This document shows positions 16,461-26,157 of a stretch of DNA of 64,000 nt, in pieces (positions within the stretch are counted from its first letter, which is position 1; every line of letters begins with the position of its first letter). Both the position numbers and the translations under genes were made by a program. The stretch lies in the NCBI GenBank assembly GCA_002424815.1, contig DILB01000010.1, positions 43,793 through 107,792 of the forward strand, in the 5' to 3' direction. The notes beneath the pieces were generated by a model. The model saw only the letters and a list, made by a program, of their open reading frames with translations. It was not told the DNA's origin and made no database searches. This DNA comes from Caryophanales bacterium UBA5603. Its GTDB lineage: Bacteria > Bacillota_I > Bacilli_A > Izemoplasmatales > Hujiaoplasmataceae.

Positions 16461-18217
16461 GTCACACATGGAATCTCGATAAATTGTATTTAGGTTTTGA
16501 TGATCCGCAATTTGCATTTGATTTTGCTCGCTTGGAAGAAATTATCAAAGAGTATAATCGCTTTCAACCTCGTTTTGCATCTTATGAAAACAAAATTACT
16601 ACGCTAAATGAATTTTTGAGATTGAACATTGAGTTTCAATTGCTTGTCGATAAACTATATCATTTTGCTTCTTTAAATCAATCGGTTGATTCGACGCATC
16701 AGCAAGCAATCAAATACATTACAACTTTCCAAATGAAATTCACAGAGTTAACCGCAACTGAAACCATTTTCAAAAAGTGGTTAAGAGATTTTCCAAACAT
16801 CGAAGAAGCTATTGCAAGCGATAAATTACTTGAAGAACACCGTTTTCATCTTCTTGAAATCATTCATCATGCTCAATATATGCTTGATGAAAAAACGGAA
16901 ATACTCATATCAAAACTTCGTCAATCTGGTTCTTCAGCATGGGGTCGCCTTCAATCTTTATTAACATCAACCATGGCCGTTCCTTATGAAGGGAAAGAAA
17001 TAACTTTATCTGAAGTTCGTAACCTTGCGTATCACCAAAGTGCTGATGTACGTAAAAAAGCTTATGAAGCTGAACTCGCTGCTTATAAAGCCATTGATAA
17101 ATCGTTAGCCTTTGCGATCAATGGCATCAAAGGTGAAGTAAATACAATCTCAGAATTTCGCGGTTATGCTTCGCCTCTAGATCAAGCTTTAGTATTATCC
17201 AGAATGCAAGAAACCACTTTGAATACGATGCTTTCCGTCATGAAAGATTATCTACCAATGTTTAGAAACTATTTGAAACGGAAAGCACAATTACTTGGCC
17301 ATAAAAACAGTCTTCCATTTTATGATCTTTTCGCACCAATTGGAACTATTTCCAGAACCTATACGATTAATGAAGCAAACGATTATATCCTCAAGAATTT
17401 TAAAACGTTTAATAACCGCCTGTATGAGATGGCATATCGGGCTTTTAACGAAGGATGGGTCGATTACTTGCCTAAAAAAGGTAAAGTAGGTGGCGCTTTT
17501 TGCGCAAACCTTATCTCAATCAAAGAAAGTCGCGTTTTGACTAATTTTGATGGCGCTTTTGGTGATATCATCACACTTGCCCATGAACTAGGGCATGCCT
17601 ATCATGGCGAAGCCATCTTCAAAGAATCACCGCTTAATAGTGACTATACTATGCCAGTTGCGGAAACTGCTTCGACGTTTTGTGAAACCATTGTCAACAA
17701 AGCAGCCTTACGTGAGGCAAAATCGGATGAAGAAAAAATCTATCTTCTCGAATCATCCATTCAAGACTACACACAAGTTATCGTAGATATTATGAGTCGC
17801 TTCATTTTTGAAAAAACTGTTTTTGATGGACGTAAAAAAACTGTATTTGATGAAAATGAATTAAAAGAAATTATGCTCGATGCTCAAAAACAGACTTATG
17901 GGGATGGTCTTGATCCTGACTTTTTACATCCTTATATGTGGGCGTGTAAAGGTCACTATTATAGCGGTGGACTCAGTTATTATAACTTCCCTTACGCCTT
18001 CGGTCTCTTGTTTGCGAAAGGTCTTTATGCCCGTTATTTGTCCAACAAGGAAGCTTTCGTAGCTGTCTATGATGATTTGCTTGCGGCGACCGGACAAATG
18101 TCTGTAGAAGATGTGGCAAAATTGGCTGGCATCGACGTTACAAAGCCAGAATTTTGGATAGGATCTTTAGAAATCATCAAAGAAGATATCGATCTTTTCA
18201 TGGAACTTACGAAATAG
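16457..18217 (+). CDS. pepF: Oligoendopeptidase F (M3 family)
   Basis: A cytoplasmic zinc peptidase that cleaves oligopeptides, 586 residues, normal length. The zinc motif HELGHAYH has His376, Glu377 and His380; the third ligand lies in the following MPVAETASTFCE segment. N-terminal helical lobe SHTWNLDKLY is typical. Start ATG 16457 overlaps the GNAT stop and has an AGAGGGAAG site. It ends the thiI operon; the hairpin at 18253 may be its terminator. Confidence 0.93.
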   Translation: MSHTWNLDKLYLGFDDPQFAFDFARLEEIIKEYNRFQPRFASYENKITTLNEFLRLNIEFQLLVDKLYHFASLNQSVDSTHQQAIKYITTFQMKFTELTATETIFKKWLRDFPNIEEAIASDKLLEEHRFHLLEIIHHAQYMLDEKTEILISKLRQSGSSAWGRLQSLLTSTMAVPYEGKEITLSEVRNLAYHQSADVRKKAYEAELAAYKAIDKSLAFAINGIKGEVNTISEFRGYASPLDQALVLSRMQETTLNTMLSVMKDYLPMFRNYLKRKAQLLGHKNSLPFYDLFAPIGTISRTYTINEANDYILKNFKTFNNRLYEMAYRAFNEGWVDYLPKKGKVGGAFCANLISIKESRVLTNFDGAFGDIITLAHELGHAYHGEAIFKESPLNSDYTMPVAETASTFCETIVNKAALREAKSDEEKIYLLESSIQDYTQVIVDIMSRFIFEKTVFDGRKKTVFDENELKEIMLDAQKQTYGDGLDPDFLHPYMWACKGHYYSGGLSYYNFPYAFGLLFAKGLYARYLSNKEAFVAVYDDLLAATGQMSVEDVAKLAGIDVTKPEFWIGSLEIIKEDIDLFMELTK

Positions 18218-18252
18218 TAATTTTTTTCATCTTTTTTCCAACAAAATCAAAG

Positions 18253-18295
18253 CCTCCTTGGTTTATTCAGTGTCAATGAATAAGGAGGTTTTTTT
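18253..18295 (+). promoter_or_regulatory. Hairpin that buries the lipoprotein SD and ends in a T-run
   Basis: CCTCC (18253-18257) pairs with GGAGG (18284-18288), and TTATTCA (18263-18269) with TGAATAA (18277-18283), with a 5-base bulge on the left side. Seven T follow and then the ATG at 18296. The right arm is the Shine-Dalgarno of the lipoprotein gene. The structure can act as intrinsic terminator for pepF and block ribosome binding. Confidence 0.65.
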
Positions 18296-20167
18296 ATGAA
18301 AAAAATATTATATACCCTTTTTTCTTTATTTTTATTGTTTGGAATCATCGCATGTAATGAACGCTTGACGACGACTTATGAGCTACCTGCGGTAGACTCG
18401 GTAGGAAATTTTAAGAATTATGAACAATTAGAAGCTTACTTATCGCAGTTTTTCACAAAAGAAGATCAAGGCTATGTTTTAAAAAACGGTAGGTTCTTTT
18501 TCTCTGAAGCTTCCATCGCGGGAGCCATGATGGAAGATTCAGCGACCGTTACCTCTTCATCTAACGCTTATTCACAAACAAACGTACAAGTGGAGGGTGT
18601 CGATGAAGCCGATATCGTTATCACCGATGGACGATATATTTACATTGTCGCAATGAATCGTTTTGTGTTGATTGATGCTTTTTCATTAGAAATTTTATAC
18701 TCTTTTCATCAAGAAAATCTTTATTTAAACAATATGTATTTCACTGGAACCCGGGTTGTTTTAATGGGAAATGAGTATACTTACGACGAAACAGTTACAA
18801 AAGATTTTTATTACCGTTATCGGTATAATTATGGTGTGAAAATTATTGTATTAGACATATCTGATGTCACAGATGTTGAAATTACAAAAGAAGTCTATTT
18901 CGACCAATCTTATTTGGCTGATAGTCGCATGATTGAAGGTAACCTCTATTTAGTCATGAACAATTATTACATTAACTATGGATTTTCTGAGAACAATTTC
19001 GTTCCTACTTATGTAGACAGTTCCGTAGGTTCTTCCGCAATTCGTGTTTCCCCTGAAAATATTTATTATATGCCAAACGATAACTATTCATTATCATATT
19101 TATTGATTGCCTCATTTAATGTATTTGAAGACAAAGAAGTGAATGTCGATGCTTACTTAGGGAGCACCTATCAACTTTATATGAGTTTAAATAATCTTTA
19201 CACAGTCGTTTATCGTTATACTTATAATGTAACGACCGAAATGTATGAAAATTATACTTACATCATGCGTTTTGAAATTCAAGCTGGAAGATTGGTTTAT
19301 GAAGCAATGGGTACTGTTTTTGGTTCACCTCTCAACCAATTCTCCATGGATGAGTATGACGGAACATTTAGGATTGCGACAACGGATTATATTTGGACAC
19401 CCACGATGAGTGCAGTGACCAATCAACTTTATATCCTGAATGCTGAAACTGAAGACAAAATGGAAGAAATTAGCGTATTAAGAGGACTTGGAAAACCGGG
19501 AGAAAGAATCTATGCGGTTCGTTTTAGTGGAACAACGGCTTATGTTGTAACATTTGTAAACACCGACCCACTTTATAAATTAGACCTATCCGACCCAACC
19601 AATCCTTCGATTACAGGAGAACTTTATGAAGAGGGCGTGAGTGATTATCTCCATCAAGTGAATGATGATTTAATGATTGGTGTGGGAAGATCATCAGAAA
19701 CTGTCGGTGGATTTACTCGATTCACTGGCGTCAAGATTAGTTTATATGATACTTCTGGAAATACACCGGTTACTCTTGATACTTATTTCGCTGAAGGCGA
19801 ATACAGTTATACACCCGTCACTTATGATCATAAAATGTTTGTTTATTATCAACCCGAAGGTGCAGATTATTGGCTTTTAGCCATTCCAGTGTTCGAGTAT
19901 GGCAATGATGGATCTTTGAATGGCTTCTACTATCAACAAAATCTTTATGTCTTTAAGATTACTTTCGCTGGTGATTTGCAATACTTGACGAAGATTCCCG
20001 TCAATTTTAATAGTGGAAACTATGATTACTATTACTATGATTATTTACTTCGCGGATTGTTTATTGGCGATTACGTCTATTCTATTTCTTATCATCAAAT
20101 AAAAATGTATGATATCTCCAATGATTTTGCTTTCGTTAATGCAGTAAATTTCGCACCTGTAGAATAG
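18296..20167 (+). CDS. Beta-propeller lipoprotein (COG4880 type)
   Basis: A 623-residue lipoprotein. The signal peptide ends in IIAC (Cys20). The segment TNVQVEGVDEADIVITDG (about residue 94 on) is the hallmark of secreted C-terminal beta-propeller proteins distantly related to WD40 repeats. Blades with recurring YIYIV, LYLVM and AYVVTF strands fill the rest. It is unusually rich in Tyr. The start is fixed by AAGGAGG at 18282-18288, which is buried in a hairpin. No promoter is evident. It probably acts in protein binding on the outer face of the membrane; the true function is unknown. Confidence 0.8.
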   Translation: MKKILYTLFSLFLLFGIIACNERLTTTYELPAVDSVGNFKNYEQLEAYLSQFFTKEDQGYVLKNGRFFFSEASIAGAMMEDSATVTSSSNAYSQTNVQVEGVDEADIVITDGRYIYIVAMNRFVLIDAFSLEILYSFHQENLYLNNMYFTGTRVVLMGNEYTYDETVTKDFYYRYRYNYGVKIIVLDISDVTDVEITKEVYFDQSYLADSRMIEGNLYLVMNNYYINYGFSENNFVPTYVDSSVGSSAIRVSPENIYYMPNDNYSLSYLLIASFNVFEDKEVNVDAYLGSTYQLYMSLNNLYTVVYRYTYNVTTEMYENYTYIMRFEIQAGRLVYEAMGTVFGSPLNQFSMDEYDGTFRIATTDYIWTPTMSAVTNQLYILNAETEDKMEEISVLRGLGKPGERIYAVRFSGTTAYVVTFVNTDPLYKLDLSDPTNPSITGELYEEGVSDYLHQVNDDLMIGVGRSSETVGGFTRFTGVKISLYDTSGNTPVTLDTYFAEGEYSYTPVTYDHKMFVYYQPEGADYWLLAIPVFEYGNDGSLNGFYYQQNLYVFKITFAGDLQYLTKIPVNFNSGNYDYYYYDYLLRGLFIGDYVYSISYHQIKMYDISNDFAFVNAVNFAPVE

Positions 20168-20186
20168 AAATATAATCACAAAAATT

Positions 20187-20215
20187 AAGATCGCCGAAAT
20201 TTCGGCGGTCTTTTT
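20187..20215 (+). terminator. Terminator after beta-propeller lipoprotein
   Basis: AAGATCGCCGAAA faces TTTCGGCGGTCTT (one G-T pair), followed by a T-run. Confidence 0.88.
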
Positions 20216-20339
20216 AGTTAATAAAACTTAAATATGTATCATATTCTTTAGAATGTGATATGGATTTTTCAGGATATTGGTGCTATAGTTAAAATATACG
20301 ATGATTACTATGCAAGAATTTCCAAAGGGGAGGATTTAT

Positions 20340-23300
20340 ATGAGAAAACGCATTTTGCTTGTCTTCTTCATGATTCTTACAACTTTTGCTCTTGCCGGAT
20401 GTGATTGGTTTACGACTGCTCTGACGACGACAACATCTGAAATCACTACCACAACGACAACTACTACTCCATCTTCAACCGATTCCACGGTGTCAACTAA
20501 CCCATTATCCTTTACCATTTCATTTGAGGAAAATGGCGGTAGTGCTGTTGATGACATCACTCAAGAAAGCGGAAGTGCAGTTTTAGCACCTGCAGCGCCT
20601 TCTAGAACTGGCTATACATTTGTTGGCTGGTTTTCTGATGTGGCATTGACAACAGCTTATACTTTTGGAACAATGCCTTCGAGCAATTTAACGCTTTATG
20701 CAAAATGGCAGATTAATCAGTATACCATGACCTTTAGTGTCGATGGTGGAACAACCGTTACAGCAATCACACAAGATTTTAATACCGCTGTGACACCTCC
20801 AACGACCACTAAAACAGGTTATACTTTTGTCAATTGGTACACCGAAGCGGCGTTGACGAATGTGTATACCTTTGGCAACATGCCAGCGCAAAATTTAACA
20901 CTATATGCAAAATGGCAGATTAATCAGTATACCATGACCTTTAGTGTCGATGGTGGAACAACTGTAACAGCAATCACACAAGATTTTAATACGGCTGTGA
21001 CAGCTCCAACGACCACAAAATTAGGTTATACTTTTGTCAATTGGTACACCGAAGCAGCCTTGACGAATGTGTATACTTTTGGCAACATGCCAGCGCAAAA
21101 TTTAACACTATATGCAAAATGGCAGATTAATCAATATACCGTTACTTTCTATGATGATCAAGGAACGATTATAGAAACCCAATTGGTTAATTATGGTGAA
21201 AACGCCGTTGCCCCTGAGAATCCACAAAAAGTTGGCTTTATTTTCCAAGGGTGGGACGCTGAATTAACTAACATTACCGCGGCAAGAGAATTCCATCCGA
21301 TTTTCTCTGGTCACTACCAACCACTTGTCGATTTGATTATTTCTATGTGGGGTGAAGAACCGCCAACGCTAGTAGACATCGATCACACAATTGAAATTTT
21401 AATGTTTGTGATGGGATCTACAAGTGAAGAAGAAACATACACTTTGACAAATACAATGATGAGCATGTTACCAGATCTGATGTCTTATACGACTTTGATT
21501 GAATTCCAAACATGGTTTGCTTCATTACCAGCAGCGGGATTTGACAAAGATCAAATGATTCATATGATGGTTGCGGCTGTTTTAATGATGGTTAATGAAA
21601 ATGTTAATGAGTTTAATGTTCAAAACTATTTAGATAACATTGCTTATTTCGAAAATGAAAAGAGTATTGCTGAAGCTGCACTCTTAGCAATTACTACAGA
21701 AGCCAATGCTTATTGTGAAACTTTGTTACCTGAACAAATTAGCATCTGTAAAAATTACTTTGATGTAAGAATGTTAGAAGTTCAACTTGAAAAAACATAC
21801 AACGATAAATATTATAATGAAACCTGGTATTTATATGGCGAAGATTTTAATTATAATCTTTACTATGGTCTTGAATGGTTGCTTTATGATTATTTTGTAA
21901 ACAAGTACGATTATCAAGATAACGAATTTGCCGCCTATTTATGGTCTGAATATCAGGATAAGCTTGCTTTGCTTTCGGCTGAAGAATTGGCTATGTATCA
22001 ACCGATTCTTGATGCCTATATTGCTTGGAAGACGGTTCAAATGTCGACTGCTCGTGATGCGGCTCATGCAGTAATGCCATTCTTTGATGGAGTTTTCCAT
22101 GAACCAGTCATGTACCACATCGAAAATTATTTTGTTTATCCATCCATTGATTTGTTCTATCAAATCCAATCATACGAATGGATGATTGACGAAGAAGTAA
22201 GATGGATGAATGAAGAAATTGAAAGACACGCAGTGATGGTTGAATTACGTGATTACCTCTGGACTGAAGCCGGAACCGCTAAATTAACCATTCTTGGGAC
22301 AACGGTTTATGACATGCTTGCAGGTGTCATTGAAGGATTTGATGCTGATACCTTCGATTTATTGTTTGGTTTATTAACTGGAACAATCGATCCATCATCT
22401 TTGGATATGTCAGCTGAAGCAATCACCGATTACGCATTAAAAATCGCTGGAATTCTCAGACTATTCACACTGACAATCGATCAAAGTGATGTTGATAATT
22501 TAGTAGACCTTTCTATAGATCTGATAGCGATTTTCATTAAAACTTCCGATATGACCGTTGAAGAGCAAGCCGAAATATTGTTAATGCTTGAAACGGCACT
22601 TCCATATTACCTTAATGCTGCAGGAGAAATTTATTTTGAACTCATTGATTTGCTTGAAGGACTAACACCTGAAAAAGTTCAATTAGTATTAGATTTCATC
22701 AACTATATTCAAAATTCACAGATGGAACAAGATCCTTATTCATTGATTATTGAGCTATCGAAGTTAATTGATGCATTCTTGTATGATGGAACCTTTGATA
22801 TTTCATTAATTATCGGTTATGTCATTGAAGGATACTATACCGTTGAAACTAGAGGTAATATAGATGTTGACCTAGTTGCAGCTGTTAAAGATGCCTTCAT
22901 TGCATCCATCGATCAAATGATCCTTCTTGCGCATGATATTAAGGATTTTGATCCTGAAAACTTAAGCGTTGATGACATGATTAAAATGTATGAACTTCAA
23001 CATCGTGCACAACATCTCTTCGAAGTTATTATTTATGGAGATTTTTCAGACATTTTAGAACCTTACGATTATCTTGACGTCCATAACATGTTTGTTCGTT
23101 TGATTGACCCGTGGGGAGAAATGGATTACGAACAAGTAGAGGCATTAATTGATGTCATTATGACCACCTTTGGATTCGATTCTGAAATTCGCACACTCTT
23201 TACCATTATGTCAATTGTGGAATTAAGAGAGTTCGTCATCAATATCAATTCAATTGAGGATGTTCAAGAATTGTATTACATTATTTATAACATGGGTTAT

Positions 23301-24944
23301 GACAATGAAACGATTGCTTCTATGTTGACAACCTTCTTAGTTGAATATTCCGATTATATGGTTTATTATGTTATAAATCAGGATGAAATCGATTTTATTC
23401 AACAAATGTATGATTTATCAATGAATGATTATTGGGTAAATTATTTTAACTTAATCGACCTACAAGCGATGATTGATAATGAAATTTCGTTAATGTCAGA
23501 GCCCATGGCCACAGATGTTGCCAATGTGTGGGCATATTTCTTAACGAATCGGGATTTGGAAGATCAAATGTGGCAAGCTTTTTATGACGCGAGAAATAAT
23601 CCGGATTATTATTATTTCTGGGATGATTACATTTATTTTGATTTAGTCTGGATGCTTGATTTAATTTATCGAAACTACAACGGATTTTTACAACCTTGGG
23701 AAAAAGAATATGAATATCAAGATTACTTAGATTATTTTAATTCTCTTAGTTCATTTGAACAACAGATGTATGGCAATGCACTCTATTATGCTGAGATAAA
23801 TTATAATTATCATTGGTCCGTGTATTACCCAGCATTTATGGCTCTGCAAATAAATTATCCAGGCGCAACAGTTCAATGGACACCTTTGCCAGAATGGATT
23901 GTTTATAACATTCAAGATTACATCTATTATGAACAAGAAATGAATTATGCTTTGAGCAGTGCTGATTATTACTACTGGATACTACAAGATCTTTACGAAA
24001 AACAAATTTGGGTCCACATTCACGATTTCTTAAGTCTTCCTGCAAATGTGACTTTGGTAGAAGAAGTCGCATTGATACTACTCGATGAAATCGTTTCATT
24101 AATCATGTATGAAGATACAGATACCTATAATGTCATTATTGGATTAATGAGCGGTACGTTGGATCCTTCTACATTAGATTTATCTGCGGCAGGAATCATG
24201 GCTTTTGTTAATGCTGGCGAAGACTTCTTATTACATTTCCTATCAAGCATCGATGAAGCTGATAAAGCCAAAATCGTTGAATTACTTCAAAAAATCGCCT
24301 TCATGTATGCCTATTCACAAGGCCTACCCGAACTAGAAGCAGATGCACTTTATTCGAAGATATCGACAGGTATTAACTACTACTTCTATGGCATTTTCCA
24401 AGTTAAGACAGTCTTTACTAACTTCTTAGCAACATTATCGACCTTTAAGATTCAGACAGTTATGGATAATATAGCCATCCTTGATTCACTACCTCAAGAA
24501 TGGGAATATTTACCTGGAGAAGAGCAACAAGAATTTGATGATAATATTATTCGAGCTGTTTCGATAGCATCGATTATTGATGTATTATTAACCGGCGACA
24601 CACTTGATACAGATTTCTTAATTGAGATGATTATTCATGGATATTTTGATTTTGAATACGGATTTGTGTACGATGGTGAAGTCGATGTTGAAAATTTGAC
24701 TTTAATCTTACAAACTTTGCTTGCAGATATTATTATCCAGGCTGCGATTGTCTCAGAATATGATTTATGGATATTGATTGATGAGGTGCAAAGAACCGTC
24801 ATTTATGATGATCCGTTAACAACGGAGTTCATTGAAGGTTTAACCACTGCTGACTTAGATGAAATTGATGCGTTCCGTGTTTTAATTGAAGAGTTAATGT
24901 TTTTCTTAAATAATGGTCCAGAAAATTACTATCCAATAACTTAA
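20340..24944 (+). CDS. Giant InlB-repeat lipoprotein with duplicated Tyr-rich module
   Basis: A 1534-residue surface lipoprotein. ATG 20340 has a GGGGAGG site; an earlier ATG (20301) has none. The signal peptide ends in LAGC (Cys21), followed by a Thr/Ser linker to about residue 56. Then come three InlB-type (Flg_new, Listeria-Bacteroides) repeats at residues 58-127, 128-196 and 197-265, each ending in LTLYAKW, plus a diverged fourth. Residues about 330-1534 are helical, acidic and very rich in Tyr and Met, and contain two related modules offset by 591 residues: GTIDPSSLDMSAEAI at 681 and GTLDPSTLDLSAAGI at 1272. I know no family for the modules. Adhesion or surface binding is inferred. Confidence 0.8.
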   Translation: MRKRILLVFFMILTTFALAGCDWFTTALTTTTSEITTTTTTTTPSSTDSTVSTNPLSFTISFEENGGSAVDDITQESGSAVLAPAAPSRTGYTFVGWFSDVALTTAYTFGTMPSSNLTLYAKWQINQYTMTFSVDGGTTVTAITQDFNTAVTPPTTTKTGYTFVNWYTEAALTNVYTFGNMPAQNLTLYAKWQINQYTMTFSVDGGTTVTAITQDFNTAVTAPTTTKLGYTFVNWYTEAALTNVYTFGNMPAQNLTLYAKWQINQYTVTFYDDQGTIIETQLVNYGENAVAPENPQKVGFIFQGWDAELTNITAAREFHPIFSGHYQPLVDLIISMWGEEPPTLVDIDHTIEILMFVMGSTSEEETYTLTNTMMSMLPDLMSYTTLIEFQTWFASLPAAGFDKDQMIHMMVAAVLMMVNENVNEFNVQNYLDNIAYFENEKSIAEAALLAITTEANAYCETLLPEQISICKNYFDVRMLEVQLEKTYNDKYYNETWYLYGEDFNYNLYYGLEWLLYDYFVNKYDYQDNEFAAYLWSEYQDKLALLSAEELAMYQPILDAYIAWKTVQMSTARDAAHAVMPFFDGVFHEPVMYHIENYFVYPSIDLFYQIQSYEWMIDEEVRWMNEEIERHAVMVELRDYLWTEAGTAKLTILGTTVYDMLAGVIEGFDADTFDLLFGLLTGTIDPSSLDMSAEAITDYALKIAGILRLFTLTIDQSDVDNLVDLSIDLIAIFIKTSDMTVEEQAEILLMLETALPYYLNAAGEIYFELIDLLEGLTPEKVQLVLDFINYIQNSQMEQDPYSLIIELSKLIDAFLYDGTFDISLIIGYVIEGYYTVETRGNIDVDLVAAVKDAFIASIDQMILLAHDIKDFDPENLSVDDMIKMYELQHRAQHLFEVIIYGDFSDILEPYDYLDVHNMFVRLIDPWGEMDYEQVEALIDVIMTTFGFDSEIRTLFTIMSIVELREFVININSIEDVQELYYIIYNMGYDNETIASMLTTFLVEYSDYMVYYVINQDEIDFIQQMYDLSMNDYWVNYFNLIDLQAMIDNEISLMSEPMATDVANVWAYFLTNRDLEDQMWQAFYDARNNPDYYYFWDDYIYFDLVWMLDLIYRNYNGFLQPWEKEYEYQDYLDYFNSLSSFEQQMYGNALYYAEINYNYHWSVYYPAFMALQINYPGATVQWTPLPEWIVYNIQDYIYYEQEMNYALSSADYYYWILQDLYEKQIWVHIHDFLSLPANVTLVEEVALILLDEIVSLIMYEDTDTYNVIIGLMSGTLDPSTLDLSAAGIMAFVNAGEDFLLHFLSSIDEADKAKIVELLQKIAFMYAYSQGLPELEADALYSKISTGINYYFYGIFQVKTVFTNFLATLSTFKIQTVMDNIAILDSLPQEWEYLPGEEQQEFDDNIIRAVSIASIIDVLLTGDTLDTDFLIEMIIHGYFDFEYGFVYDGEVDVENLTLILQTLLADIIIQAAIVSEYDLWILIDEVQRTVIYDDPLTTEFIEGLTTADLDEIDAFRVLIEELMFFLNNGPENYYPIT
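20511..21124 (+). repeat. Three tandem units of 207-210 bp in the giant lipoprotein gene
   Basis: In-frame coding repeats of 69-70 residues. Units two and three (from about 20711 and 20918) are nearly identical in DNA, differing at only a few positions. The first unit is clearly more diverged. Confidence 0.9.
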
Positions 24945-24961
24945 GCATTATGAATTTCCTC

Positions 24962-24996
24962 AAGGAGCCGAGTTTCATCATCGGCTCCTTTTTTTT
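24962..24996 (+). terminator. Terminator after giant lipoprotein gene
   Basis: AAGGAGCCGA pairs with TCGGCTCCTT around a 9-base loop; an eight-T run overlaps the end. Confidence 0.92.
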
Positions 24997-25004
24997 ATTA
25001 TTCG

Positions 25005-25013
25005 TGGTATAAT
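25005..25013 (+). promoter_or_regulatory. Extended -10 of trmH-type gene
   Basis: TGGTATAAT, 15 bases before the ATG at 25029. Confidence 0.55.
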
Positions 25014-25028
25014 AGTTATGGTGATACT

Positions 25029-25748
25029 ATGATTACATCGGTTTCAAATGACAAAATTAAGGAACTCATGAGTCTCAGACAACGAAAATACCGTGAGGAA
25101 TTAAATCAATTTGTCGTTGAAGGACAACATCTGGTCGATGAAGCGATAAAATTAGGCATCGTAAAAGGTATTTATACGAACCTTGAATCTTATGCCAATC
25201 TTCCTTATTCGTTTCTTGTCAGTGAAGAAGTCATGAAAAAAATAACTGAGGTTATCGAACCGCAAGGTGTTATCGCTATTTGTCAAAAACCTGCACTAAA
25301 ACCTTTAAGTGATCGCATATTAATGCTTGACCATCTTCAAGATCCAGGCAATTTTGGAACGCTCCTTCGCAGCGCTTTGGCATTTGGTTTTGAAACCATC
25401 CTTTATCAAGATTCGGTTGATCCATTCAATTCAAAAGTATTGAGAAGTACCCAAGGGGCCATTTTTCGTCTTAATTTAATTGAAACGAATTTATTATTAT
25501 TTATTGAAGATCATCCCGAATATACTATTTATGGGACGGCGCTTAAAAACGCAGTCAGTTTAACAACAATACCACGCTCCGATTCAAAAATCGCTATTAT
25601 CCTCGGTAATGAAGGATCGGGTGTCAATGAACTTATTTTACAAAAAACAGTAGCGAATATCTTCATTGACATTGAAGCGGTTGAGTCATTAAATGTCGCA
25701 GTTGCTGGATCGATTATCATGCATCATCTTAGGAGGTTGGAACCATGA
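25029..25748 (+). CDS. TrmH/SpoU-family RNA 2'-O-methyltransferase
   Basis: A 239-residue SPOUT methyltransferase, probably acting on 23S rRNA like RlmB/YsgA. An N-terminal substrate-binding part (residues 1-85) precedes the trefoil-knot domain with its three motifs: LDHLQDPGNFGTLLRSA, ILGNEGSGVNE and ESLNVAVAGSIIMHH. The exact nucleotide cannot be told from sequence. It overlaps the next GNAT gene by 4 bases. Confidence 0.9.
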   Translation: MITSVSNDKIKELMSLRQRKYREELNQFVVEGQHLVDEAIKLGIVKGIYTNLESYANLPYSFLVSEEVMKKITEVIEPQGVIAICQKPALKPLSDRILMLDHLQDPGNFGTLLRSALAFGFETILYQDSVDPFNSKVLRSTQGAIFRLNLIETNLLLFIEDHPEYTIYGTALKNAVSLTTIPRSDSKIAIILGNEGSGVNELILQKTVANIFIDIEAVESLNVAVAGSIIMHHLRRLEP

Positions 25749-26038
25749 CATTTCAATACAGTGTTGACCGGATATTTGCCGAAGAAAACGGGGTTTTATT
25801 AGCAGAAATTAATTTTCCACATCGCGATGATAAACGGGTGAATATCACGCATGTTTTTGTGGATGAATCTTTGCGTGGCAAAGGAATCGCTTCTCATTTG
25901 ATGGAACTAGCTTATGGTTACATCAAAGGAAGGAATCTTTTAATTGTGGCTAAATGTCCTTATGCCATTGAATGGTTCAAAAAACATCCCGATTATCAAG
26001 ACATCGTCATCAATGTCAAAACCAAACCAACAGAGTAA
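25745..26038 (+). CDS. Small GNAT-fold protein (YjdJ/COG2388 type)
   Basis: A 97-residue minimal GNAT domain protein. The acetyl-CoA loop is VDESLRGKGIASHLM, with the preceding strand ITHVFV and the C-terminal CPYAIEWFKKHPDY, the pattern of the short COG2388 subgroup. Substrate unknown. It is translationally coupled to the methyltransferase. Confidence 0.8.
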   Translation: MTFQYSVDRIFAEENGVLLAEINFPHRDDKRVNITHVFVDESLRGKGIASHLMELAYGYIKGRNLLIVAKCPYAIEWFKKHPDYQDIVINVKTKPTE

Positions 26039-26059
26039 ATAATTATTCATATACCACGC

Positions 26060-26088
26060 TTGCCATCATGGGTATACTGTGGTATAAT
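26060..26088 (+). promoter_or_regulatory. Promoter of rimP-nusA operon
   Basis: TTGCCA, 17 bases, TATAAT, with TGG before the -10. Confidence 0.85.
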
Positions 26089-26108
26089 ATTTCTAGCATA
26101 AGTACTTT

Positions 26109-26133
26109 AGAGAGGGTCGGACCCTCTCTTTTT
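26109..26133 (+). promoter_or_regulatory. rimP leader attenuator hairpin
   Basis: AGAGAGGGT pairs with ACCCTCTCT around a 3-base loop and is followed by five T, about 20 bases after the promoter and 25 bases before the rimP ATG. It is an intrinsic terminator inside the leader, matching the rimP leader motif described in Firmicutes, thought to let NusA-dependent termination feed back on the nusA operon. Confidence 0.75.
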
Positions 26134-26157
26134 AATGAAAAAAATGGAGGTGTTTCC

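Noticed and set aside
20511..21124. CRISPR array
   Set aside because: The repeats are 207-210 bp, in frame, and encode InlB-type protein repeats.
25972..26157. N-terminal extension of RimP from the upstream open frame
   Set aside because: It overlaps the GNAT gene, the promoter and the attenuator, and lacks a ribosome site; the ATG at 26158 has one.
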